Assembly (NCBI RefSeq): GCF_023195925.1
Contig: NZ_JALPRE010000019.1
Location: forward strand, 41,331-105,330
DNA: 64,000 bases
Direction of reading: 5' to 3'
From: Aquimarina acroporae
Lineage (GTDB): Bacteria > Bacteroidota > Bacteroidia > Flavobacteriales > Flavobacteriaceae
The notes under the pieces were generated by a model, which did not search any database, was not told the DNA's origin, and worked only from the letters and a program-made list of their open reading frames with translations. Made by a program: the position numbers and the translations under genes. The stretch's first letter is position 1. The number at the start of each line of letters is the position of its first letter. Of this stretch, positions 29,038 through 37,175 are shown one piece after another.

Positions 29038-29913
29038 TTAGGGTAAAAACCTATCATTTTGGTAGGTTGCTCTATATGTTACTGGACTGGTGTTTGTAAA
29101 ATTTCTAAAAAAACGGGTAAGATTGTTAGGCTCGCTAAAGTTGAGAGCAAAAGCTATTTCGGCAATAGTTTTATCAGAATATCTAAGTTCCATTTTTATT
29201 TCTTGTAGTAAGCGTTGATGTATAACTTCTTTAGATGTTTTTCCAAAGTGTTTTTTGGCTAAGGTGTTAAGCTGGTGTCTATTGACTTGGAGTATATCTG
29301 CATATTGCTGAACTGAATGAACCTTTCTGATATTCAATTCAAGTAATTCTTTAAATTTATAAATCATTGAATTGGATTGGGTGTCATCAGAAAGATGATA
29401 TTCTTGCGCATAGAGTCGATTCAATTTAGATAGTGAAAAGTATAATAGCGAACGAATGATATGTGGACTATCATTTTGATACGCTTTTATCTCTTTAATG
29501 ATTTCTTGTAATACCAATTGTACAATACCATAGTCCTCTTTTTTGATTTTTAAGTATTGTGGATGTTGAGCGTTGTAAAAATATTGTAAACGATAAATAA
29601 ACAGTTTATCATTAAAAAAGTCTGATAAAAAATCATTTTGAAAAACCAGATGAAAGCCTTTTACACCTTCTAAAGGTATATTACAACTTTTTTTCTGAAA
29701 AGGGGAGATGAAGAAAATACTGTAAGGAGTAACGGGCAAAGTATATCCGTTCAGTTCTAGTTTTCCAGTGGCATTTTCAAACAGAAAAATTTCGAAAAAA
29801 TCAATGGTGTGAGGATTAGGATCGAAAAAAACATTAGGGTTATCTTCGAACTTGTGCAAGTCCATCAACAATTCAAATCCGTACTTCCTTTTTTCAAAAA
29901 TAAACTTACGCAA
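29038..29913 (-). CDS. AraC-type transcriptional regulator
   Basis: A 291-residue regulator with a cupin-like N-terminal sensor (about 20-150, LELNGYTLPVTPYSIFFISP) and a C-terminal double HTH (about 190-285, VQQYADILQVNRHQLNTLAKK and ALNFSEPNNLTRFFRNFTN). It lies 48 bases upstream of the concanavalin-like gene in the same direction and may control it, although the target is not shown by the sequence. Confidence 0.92.
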   Translation of the reverse strand: MRKFIFEKRKYGFELLMDLHKFEDNPNVFFDPNPHTIDFFEIFLFENATGKLELNGYTLPVTPYSIFFISPFQKKSCNIPLEGVKGFHLVFQNDFLSDFFNDKLFIYRLQYFYNAQHPQYLKIKKEDYGIVQLVLQEIIKEIKAYQNDSPHIIRSLLYFSLSKLNRLYAQEYHLSDDTQSNSMIYKFKELLELNIRKVHSVQQYADILQVNRHQLNTLAKKHFGKTSKEVIHQRLLQEIKMELRYSDKTIAEIAFALNFSEPNNLTRFFRNFTNTSPVTYRATYQNDRFLP

Positions 29914-29954
29914 CCGAATTCGTATTTTATGATTTCCTGTTTGTTTACATATAT

Positions 29955-30473
29955 TTAGAATAAGTCTCCTATCTCTTCCTTGATTTTTGATAAGGCAACA
30001 TCACTGGGAGCTCCTTTTTCAACTAACTCGGTAAGGATGACTTCTCTCATTTTATCTGAAGAATCTACTTCTTTGTTTAATGTCGTTTTCCTAATCATCG
30101 CTATAGTAGCGTTTTTTGCGGCTTTAATCGTATTCCAGCATTCGTCAGATACATAAATTTGCTGACTCAGATTATGTTCAAACTCTTGATCTATAGTGTG
30201 TATCAATAGAGACTCATAACTTTCTTTATCTTCTCCCACAGGAGCCATTCTTGTTAACAGTTTTCCTGGAGATATTCTTTCTAAGAATAAAGCCATTCGC
30301 TCATAAGCCTGTAAACGCAACGGGAATGCTTGTTTTTGATTCTCTCTATGTAACAAAAATCTACGTCGTCTTTCTTCGTTTTGAGTATGAACTTTAAAAA
30401 AGAATATAGCCAATATTGTTATTAGAGTAGCGGGAATTAAAGATATAACTAAGGGGATAATTTCAAGATCCAT
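29955..30473 (-). CDS. Membrane-anchored protein of unknown function
   Basis: A 172-residue protein with one N-terminal membrane helix (about residues 5-27, VISLIPATLITILAIFFF), a basic stretch (NEERRRRFLL), then a helical cytoplasmic domain ending KEEIGDLF. It is conserved in flavobacteria as I know the group, without assigned function. It is 18 bases downstream of the FMN-binding glutamate-synthase-like gene, so it probably belongs to the same operon. Confidence 0.7.
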   Translation of the reverse strand: MDLEIIPLVISLIPATLITILAIFFFKVHTQNEERRRRFLLHRENQKQAFPLRLQAYERMALFLERISPGKLLTRMAPVGEDKESYESLLIHTIDQEFEHNLSQQIYVSDECWNTIKAAKNATIAMIRKTTLNKEVDSSDKMREVILTELVEKGAPSDVALSKIKEEIGDLF

Positions 30474-30491
30474 GGTAATTGGTAATTATAA

Positions 30492-32054
30492 TTATGATGT
30501 ATATGAACCGCCAATATACGTACATTGTTTCAAATCTTCAGCACAAGTATATTCAACGGGAGTCTTACTATATTTAAAGGATTCTTCAAGAGTTTTGGTT
30601 AATTCTCCATCATCTACATTAAGGTCAACATCTTGCATTGTAAATTGACAAGGATGCTCGTACCCAGCAGCATGTGTAATTTCTATAAATTCTTTTCTAA
30701 ATGTTTTAAAATATTGAGCAAGGCGTTCAGATTTTAAAGGAATATCAATTCCTTTTTGCAACCATTTACTTTGTGTAGCTATACCGGTAGGGCATTTGTT
30801 GGTATGACATATTTGAGCCTGTATACATCCTATGCTCATCATAGCTTCACGGGCTACATTAATACAATCAACACCCATTGCAAAGGCCATAGCAGCTTTT
30901 GCTGGGAAACCTAATTTTCCGCTACCTATAAAAACGATACGATCGGTAAGATTATGTTTTTGAAAGATTTTGTAAATAGCAGTAAACCCATATACCCATG
31001 GTAGGGACACATGATCAGCAAAACTCGGAGGTGCAGCTCCGGTTCCACCTTCTCCACCATCTATAGCTATAAAATCGGGACCTCTATTACTCTTTGCCAT
31101 AAGTTCAGCTAAAAGCTCCCATTGTTCTGTTTTACCAATGGCTGCTTTAATTCCAACAGGAAGCCCTGTTTCGTTTGCTATGTCTTCAATAAATTGTAAT
31201 AATCCAGGAACATCAGAAAAAGCCGTATGTGAGGAAGGCGATAATACATCTTTTCCTACTTCTACACCTCTTATCTTTGCAATTTCTGGGGTGATCTTAG
31301 CACCAGGTAATACACCTCCCTTTCCAGGCTTAGCACCTTGAGAAAGTTTAATTTCTATAGCTCGAATAAAAGGGTTTTTATCGACGAGTTCTTTTATTTT
31401 TTCCATAGAAAAATTACCATCTTTATCACGAACTCCAAAGTAACCCGTTCCGAAGTGAAAAATAACATCACCGCCATTACTATGATATGGAGAAAGTCCT
31501 CCTTCACCCGTATTATGATAAGCGTTTGCCTTTTGTACACCTAAGTTTAATGATTCTACTGCTCTTGCAGATAAAGAACCAAAGCTCATGGCCGATACGT
31601 TTATAATAGAGCCAGGTCTAAAAGGTTTTTTTCTCTGGTTATGAAGTCCCATTACTTTGGCGCAAGGCAAAAAACTCTTATCCTTAACATTTGGATGCTC
31701 CTTATCCAATTTAAAAGGAATCAGGCAGTTTTTTACAAAAATATGTTGGTGTTGATATATATCACGGTCTGTACCAAAACCTTCATAATTATTTTCATTT
31801 TTAGAAGAGGCATATACCCATCCTCTTTCAATTCTATTAAACGGAAGTTCTTCTCGGTTATTTGCTACAAAATATTGTCTTATTTCTGGACCAATACTCT
31901 CCAGCATATATCGCAAATGACCAACAATAGGGAAGTTATGACTTATGGTATGTCGTTTATTAAAAAAGACATCACGTATCGCGATTAAAGCTAAAACAAT
32001 AATAATCCACATCCACCAGGATATGGCACCTAAAAAGCTTACTATATTTTCCAT
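30492..32054 (-). CDS. FMN-binding glutamate synthase-family protein
   Basis: A 520-residue protein with an N-terminal membrane helix (WWMWIIIVLALIAI) and a GltB-type alpha/beta barrel. Motifs include GEGGLSPYHSNGGD, KPGKGGVLPG, IDGGEGGTGAAP and the 3Fe-4S Cys set in CIQAQICHTNKCPTG. It lacks the glutamine amidotransferase domain, so it is not a full glutamate synthase. This membrane-linked family has unclear substrates; it may be a related oxidoreductase. Operon: DsrE gene, M20 gene, this gene, then the small membrane protein. Confidence 0.9.
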   Translation of the reverse strand: MENIVSFLGAISWWMWIIIVLALIAIRDVFFNKRHTISHNFPIVGHLRYMLESIGPEIRQYFVANNREELPFNRIERGWVYASSKNENNYEGFGTDRDIYQHQHIFVKNCLIPFKLDKEHPNVKDKSFLPCAKVMGLHNQRKKPFRPGSIINVSAMSFGSLSARAVESLNLGVQKANAYHNTGEGGLSPYHSNGGDVIFHFGTGYFGVRDKDGNFSMEKIKELVDKNPFIRAIEIKLSQGAKPGKGGVLPGAKITPEIAKIRGVEVGKDVLSPSSHTAFSDVPGLLQFIEDIANETGLPVGIKAAIGKTEQWELLAELMAKSNRGPDFIAIDGGEGGTGAAPPSFADHVSLPWVYGFTAIYKIFQKHNLTDRIVFIGSGKLGFPAKAAMAFAMGVDCINVAREAMMSIGCIQAQICHTNKCPTGIATQSKWLQKGIDIPLKSERLAQYFKTFRKEFIEITHAAGYEHPCQFTMQDVDLNVDDGELTKTLEESFKYSKTPVEYTCAEDLKQCTYIGGSYTS

Positions 32055-32073
32055 TTAAAAAGTACTACTAATT

Positions 32074-33363
32074 TTATTGGGCATTTAAATAATCTATTGT
32101 GAGTTGTGACATTACTTTAACTCCTAGTACCAAACCACTTTCATCTATATAAAAATCAGGAGTATGGTGAGCAGGAGCATTTGTTGTACCAGGAGTTTTT
32201 CCTCCTAAAAAGAAATAAAAGCCGGGTACTTTCTCTTGAAAATATGAAAAATCTTCTCCTCCTGTTGTTGCTTTTGATAGTAAAACATTTTCCTTACCTG
32301 CCACACCTTGAATGGTGGGTAGCATTTGCTTAACCAAATTAGGGTCATTATAGGTAATCGAAGTATTATTTTGAAACTCAATAGTAGCATCACCTCCATA
32401 AGCTTTGGCTATCGATGGTACCATTTCGGTCATACGTCTTATAATTAGTTCTCTCATAGAAGGATCTAAGGTGCGTACCGTACCGATCATTTCTGCGTTT
32501 TCGGGAATAATATTAAAACGAACACCACTGGTAATTTTACCAACGGTAATTACCGCCGCCTCATTTACCAAAGGCGATTCTCTACTAATAATGGTTTGCA
32601 GACCATCAATAATTTTTGCTGAGATGAGAACAGGATCTACACCGCTCCATGGAGCCGAACCATGTGTTTGTTTTCCTTTTACATTGATAACAAAACGTTC
32701 TACTGCTGCCATTGTTCCTCCCGGTTTATATCTTATTTTTCCTACTGGAGTACCTGAGTTAATATGTAATCCAAAAATAGCGTCTACATCAGGATTTTTC
32801 AGAACACCTTCTTTGATCATTAGTTTTGCGCCTCCTTCTTCTCCAGGTGGGGGACCTTCTTCTGCCGGTTGAAAAATAAACTTAACTGTTCCCGAAACCT
32901 TGTTTTTGTTTTTGGCAAGAATTTCTGCAACACCCATTAAAATAGCAGTATGCGTATCATGCCCGCAAGCATGACTAACACCCACTTCGGTATCTAAAAA
33001 TGTAGTTTTTACTATCGATTTAAATGGTACATCAGCTCTTTCTGTAACGGGTAATGCGTCAATATCGGCTCTCAAAGCAACTGTTTTTCCGGCTTTTTTG
33101 CCTTTAAGAATAGCGACCACGCCAGTTTTTGCTACTTTTTCAGTAACTTCTAGCCCTAGATTATTTAAATGTTTTGCGATCTTTTCTGCAGTCTTAAACT
33201 CTCGGTTCGAGAGTTCAGGGTTTTGGTGAAAATCTCTCCTCCATTCAATGACCTTAGATTCAATTTCTTCGGCCATTGTGTTGATATCTGGATCAATTTG
33301 TTGTGCCTGTATAGAACAAATTGCCAATAAGAGTAATAAGAGCGTTTGTGTTTTTGAGTTCAT
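32074..33363 (-). CDS. Exported M20-family amidohydrolase
   Basis: A 429-residue enzyme with a signal peptide (ending ICSIQAQ) and an M20D-type di-metal core: SHACGHDTHTAI, PAEEGPPPGEEGGAK (metal-site Glu pair) and the late STTGGEDFS-like segment (ATTGGEDFSYF). It should split N-acyl amino acids or short peptides outside the cytoplasm. Compared with typical members (about 400 residues) it is normal length plus signal. It lies 5 bases from the DsrE-like gene and 19 bases from the glutamate-synthase-like gene. Confidence 0.92.
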   Translation of the reverse strand: MNSKTQTLLLLLLAICSIQAQQIDPDINTMAEEIESKVIEWRRDFHQNPELSNREFKTAEKIAKHLNNLGLEVTEKVAKTGVVAILKGKKAGKTVALRADIDALPVTERADVPFKSIVKTTFLDTEVGVSHACGHDTHTAILMGVAEILAKNKNKVSGTVKFIFQPAEEGPPPGEEGGAKLMIKEGVLKNPDVDAIFGLHINSGTPVGKIRYKPGGTMAAVERFVINVKGKQTHGSAPWSGVDPVLISAKIIDGLQTIISRESPLVNEAAVITVGKITSGVRFNIIPENAEMIGTVRTLDPSMRELIIRRMTEMVPSIAKAYGGDATIEFQNNTSITYNDPNLVKQMLPTIQGVAGKENVLLSKATTGGEDFSYFQEKVPGFYFFLGGKTPGTTNAPAHHTPDFYIDESGLVLGVKVMSQLTIDYLNAQ

Positions 33364-33368
33364 CAGTT

Positions 33369-33899
33369 TTAGAAATTAATAAGTCTGTAGTTATTATTTT
33401 GTAGTTGTACCAATGCTGTCATTGCCGATAAAGCAAATTGTATCTCTGGTAGTACATCATTTTTTGTAATACCTCTGTGTGCTGCTGTTTGTCCGCATAA
33501 AACAACTTGCACCCCGTTTTGAGAAAGTTTCGAAATTAATTTAGCATTGGGGTTATCTATTCCGTAGATGGATTTGTAGTTGGCATTGGTTAAAACATCA
33601 TTTGCGGCATTGCCATGAATTACTAAAGCAACTTTCAGTTTTTCACGTGCTACACCTGCATCAACGTGCATGTTAAGGTATCTAGCAGCTGTGTTGATAA
33701 GTGGGTTTACTTTGGTAGAGTCCTTAAATGTTCTTCCTACATCAAAAACTACCTTTAATTCTTTGTTGAGATCGGTTTTAAAATCCGGATTGTTTACCTC
33801 ATAGGTATTCCCATATTCTGTGATGATTTTCCCTTTTTTTTGAGAAAAAATAAACAAAGGGAATAACACAATTGTAAAGATCAGTATATTGTTTTTCAA
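33369..33899 (-). CDS. Secreted DsrE-like protein
   Basis: A 176-residue protein with a signal peptide (about 1-18) and a DsrE/F-type Rossmann-like domain (about 45-170: LKVALVIHGNAAND, then GVQVVLCGQTAAHRG). DsrE proteins often transfer sulfur; here the CGQ Cys near the predicted strand end could be the reactive one, but this is not certain. First gene of the four-gene minus-strand operon. Confidence 0.85.
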   Translation of the reverse strand: MKNNILIFTIVLFPLFIFSQKKGKIITEYGNTYEVNNPDFKTDLNKELKVVFDVGRTFKDSTKVNPLINTAARYLNMHVDAGVAREKLKVALVIHGNAANDVLTNANYKSIYGIDNPNAKLISKLSQNGVQVVLCGQTAAHRGITKNDVLPEIQFALSAMTALVQLQNNNYRLINF

Positions 33900-33981
33900 A
33901 CTTGAAGTTTTGGTTTTTAAAGATATTCAAAAATCTATTAAAGGAAAGTTAAAAAAATACTTACATTTTTTTACCAAAACT

Positions 33982-34016
33982 AAAGCTCACCTACAATGTT
34001 GTAAATGAGCTTTTTT
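33982..34016 (-). terminator. Terminator between the metalloprotease and DsrE genes
   Basis: AAAGCTCA and TGAGCTTT arms lie 15 bases before a loop-flanking T run and 20-30 bases after the minus-strand stop at 34036. The stem is short and the loop long. Confidence 0.65.
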
Positions 34017-34035
34017 ATACGGCTTTAGTGTAGTT

Positions 34036-36420
34036 TTATTGTTTTACAAACTTACCTATTGATTTATTGTTAATCAAAATGATATATAAACCTTGAGATA
34101 GTTCAGAAACGTTTAATTCTGAAGTTGGATTAGACTGAAATACGGTTTGCCCAAGGATATCAACAATTTTTAGATCATAGTCATTTATAGTAATTCCATC
34201 TATATTAAGTAGTTGTTCTCCTTTTACAGGGTTAGGGTAGTAGGTAAAAGATCTACTCTCTAAACTTAAATTAAGTTGAGATCTATCTACGGTAAAGATC
34301 TCAGAAATTGAGCTACAACCAGCTTCATTAAAGACTTCTACAGTATATTCTCCAATAGCTTGAGGTAAGTACTCAGCTTGTACACCATCTTCTAGAGTTT
34401 CACCGTCGAGATACCATTGGTATTCGGCAAATTCTGAAGAAACCGAAAGTCGTTGAGCAGTGTTCACAATGATATCCTGTTGTTCTGGGATTGGAACAAC
34501 GACTATCTTTACTTCGGTTCTTGTACTTGTGATACAGTCTTCTATAAAACCAGATATAAAATAAGATTTCGAAGCGTCGAGTTCGGGTGTTTCAAAAGTA
34601 GTTCCGGTTGCAATTGCTTGACCGCCTTCAGCTTGTTCGTACCATCTAAACTCACTATTACCAGATATTGTTAAAGTAGCAATATTACCAGGACAAATAT
34701 TTTGATCGTTTCCTGTAGGTTGATCAGGTATATTGATCGTTATAAAGTCGGTTTTTATATTGGTGTTTTCACCAGTATTATTTACTGCTGTAAGTGACAC
34801 TGTAAAAGTTCCTCCAGATTCATAATTATGTGTTGGGTTTTGCTCTGTAGAAGTAGTTCCATCACCAAAATCCCAGGCATACGAATTTACTCTATTAATC
34901 GAAGTACTCGTAAAGTCTACCTGAGAGCAACCATTTTTTATAGCTTCAAAATTTGCAACGGGTGGTTGGTTGTTATCCCCTGGTTTATAGTTTCCTGCAA
35001 TAAAATAGTTTCCTAATGAAGCATAATCTGAATACCCCGTGATAGGATTTCCTTCACCAACTCCATCGATTTCAATAAAATAGGTCCCATCGGGAAGATT
35101 TACGTTAATAGATGCGCTGAGTCCAGAAGGATCCGAAATAGCAACTTCTTCTCCCAAAGGGTCAAGAATTCTAGCTTGTATATTAAGGTTGGGATAATCT
35201 GGATCGGGAGAAAAATCAAAAGAGACATCTCCAGCTTCAATAACAAAGGAAAACACATCTTTGTCATCTCTAGTACCAATGAATCCAAAGTTTTCATCTG
35301 AGCTTACTTCTCCATCATCACTTACTCTTATTTCGGTAGCATTATTGATGATATCACCATGATCATCATTTCTAAAACCAACACCGTTTCTGCTATCTGC
35401 CATAATAGCAATATCATCTTGGGTTTGATTAGCATTTTCAAACTCTCCCTGACTCCATTGACCAATAGCCCTATTTACACTCCATCCCATTATGGGGCTC
35501 CATGTACCATGACCAGCATAGTACTCTGTACTTCCTTGACTATCGTGAGATAAACCTAAGGTATGTCCAACTTCATGAGAACCTGTTTCTCCCGCTGCTC
35601 TTACAGACCTAATATTATAAACCCAGCAAGGGTCATCAAAAGAATTTGAAGCAAATGATCTTAAATATGCTACTCCTCCAGATCCAGGTTGGGCATCAGT
35701 AGTAGGAGTGAAGATACACATCATTCTTCGATTTCTTGGAGTAGCATCAAAAAGATCACGACGGGTTGTAACATTTAGGTTAAACGGTCGAAAATCTTCT
35801 GCCATAAGTTTCCATATTCTAGTAATATCTTGATCAGAAAAATTAACTGGTTGAGCATCAATAGTGGCTCCACCTGCCCATCGTGTTCCGGTTACTACTT
35901 CTCCATCAAAATCAAGGTAAATTACACCAGCTGCACCAGGCAAACTTTCTAATTGTAAATTCATTTTATTTTGAATTTTACTGGTATTGTTTTTGCTGGA
36001 AGGTAATTGCTCATAGTCTACACATAATACATCATTAATAGATACCTCCTCAATATATACTTTGCCTGTGGTCTCTGTAAAAATTTTATAAGCAGTCTTG
36101 GTGTTTTGTAACCAAATATCTCCAGAGACTTTTCCTTGTTCTGAAACTAAAGAAAAGGTAGATGCTTTTTCATCATTAACATTACCTACCAGTACCAATG
36201 AGGATTCCTGTTCTTCCTTTATATTGAGTTGTAGGTGTAAAAAGCTGTTTTTTGATAACTCGATAGTGGTGGGCTGACCACTTTTTTGAACTAACAAGTT
36301 ATTAATTAAGTCTTGCTGATTTTCTGATATGAGTATTTTTGTATCAGACTGTCCATAAGAAATAGCTCCGTTAATTAGTATGGATGCAAATAGAATATAC
36401 TTCAGAAATTTCTGAATCAT
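34036..36420 (-). CDS. Secreted zinc metalloprotease with PKD domain and Por sorting tail
   Basis: A 794-residue exported protease. Signal peptide (about 1-23); metzincin-type catalytic domain with SHEVGHTLGLSHD (His282, His286, His292) and the Met-turn SPIMGW near 309-313; a beta domain resembling pre-peptidase C-terminal folds (about 365-475); a PKD domain (about 490-565, FGDGTTSTEQNPTHNY); an Ig-like region (about 570-710); and a type IX sorting tail (about 715-794, YPNPVKGEQLLNIDG and the final FVKQ). Probably degrades extracellular protein. Confidence 0.93.
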   Translation of the reverse strand: MIQKFLKYILFASILINGAISYGQSDTKILISENQQDLINNLLVQKSGQPTTIELSKNSFLHLQLNIKEEQESSLVLVGNVNDEKASTFSLVSEQGKVSGDIWLQNTKTAYKIFTETTGKVYIEEVSINDVLCVDYEQLPSSKNNTSKIQNKMNLQLESLPGAAGVIYLDFDGEVVTGTRWAGGATIDAQPVNFSDQDITRIWKLMAEDFRPFNLNVTTRRDLFDATPRNRRMMCIFTPTTDAQPGSGGVAYLRSFASNSFDDPCWVYNIRSVRAAGETGSHEVGHTLGLSHDSQGSTEYYAGHGTWSPIMGWSVNRAIGQWSQGEFENANQTQDDIAIMADSRNGVGFRNDDHGDIINNATEIRVSDDGEVSSDENFGFIGTRDDKDVFSFVIEAGDVSFDFSPDPDYPNLNIQARILDPLGEEVAISDPSGLSASINVNLPDGTYFIEIDGVGEGNPITGYSDYASLGNYFIAGNYKPGDNNQPPVANFEAIKNGCSQVDFTSTSINRVNSYAWDFGDGTTSTEQNPTHNYESGGTFTVSLTAVNNTGENTNIKTDFITINIPDQPTGNDQNICPGNIATLTISGNSEFRWYEQAEGGQAIATGTTFETPELDASKSYFISGFIEDCITSTRTEVKIVVVPIPEQQDIIVNTAQRLSVSSEFAEYQWYLDGETLEDGVQAEYLPQAIGEYTVEVFNEAGCSSISEIFTVDRSQLNLSLESRSFTYYPNPVKGEQLLNIDGITINDYDLKIVDILGQTVFQSNPTSELNVSELSQGLYIILINNKSIGKFVKQ

Positions 36421-36535
36421 AGCAGGTAGATTAGTAGTGAAATGTTAGGGTTTAGTTAGAAACAAAACTAAATAATAAAGAATTTAGTATGTGAATAATT
36501 CAATATATTCTAGAATCTGTCGTGATTTAACAAGT

Positions 36536-36566
36536 AAAGACGTATTCTGGTTGAGAATACGTCTTT
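36536..36566 (-). terminator. Terminator after the 95-residue gene
   Basis: Perfect arms AAAGACGTATTCT and AGAATACGTCTTT around a short loop, 70 bases beyond the minus-strand stop at 36636. It lies between that gene and the metalloprotease gene. Confidence 0.8.
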
Positions 36567-36635
36567 GTTACTCATAGAACGAGTTAAGATTAAATAATAA
36601 TATCTTCTGCCATAGAAAATAATCTTTTATTTATA

Positions 36636-36923
36636 CTATGATATACTTATAATTCTTTCTAAAGGTATTATAGTAGCTTGTTTTAAAATCACTTCTTTAT
36701 CGGTGATTCCCCAAATAGTGGTCTCTACTCTTTTGAATCCAGCATCGTCGACAAAAACAATTTTTACTTTTTGATGTTCCAAATTACCTAAGGAGAGTGC
36801 TCTTTGTAGTTCTAAAAACCGATCTATTTGATCTTTTCTTTTGTCTAGAACGTCTTTTTTAGGAAACTTTAAAAATTTGATTTGCTCTTTTTCGATAAAC
36901 TGTACATTCATGTTTGGGGCCAT
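36636..36923 (-). CDS. Conserved small cytoplasmic protein
   Basis: A 95-residue protein without signal or membrane helix. The first half is helical and charged (IEKEQIKFLKFPKKDVLDKR), the second is beta-rich (KIVFVDDAGFKRVETTIWG, ending PLERIISIS). It looks like a common flavobacterial uncharacterised gene of this length. The Met at position 5 could also be the start. Divergent from the helicase gene. Confidence 0.75.
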   Translation of the reverse strand: MAPNMNVQFIEKEQIKFLKFPKKDVLDKRKDQIDRFLELQRALSLGNLEHQKVKIVFVDDAGFKRVETTIWGITDKEVILKQATIIPLERIISIS

Positions 36924-37175
36924 AAGGGGTAATTTTTAGGTTATTTCGTATTTAGGTTTGTGGCAATTGCTTTCAATATAATACTTTTTAACTTAAAAAT
37001 ATGCTTTTTATCTATGTTTTTTATTAAATAATTATCAACATGTAGGAAAAATACTTGTTGATATTCTGTGTTTTTATGTAAAAGTTATTTACTATAGGTT
37101 GTTTACAAAAAACTGCAATAGCACTTCCATTTACGTTTAGGTTTGCTTAAATTTCGCATTTAAAAAATTGTTACG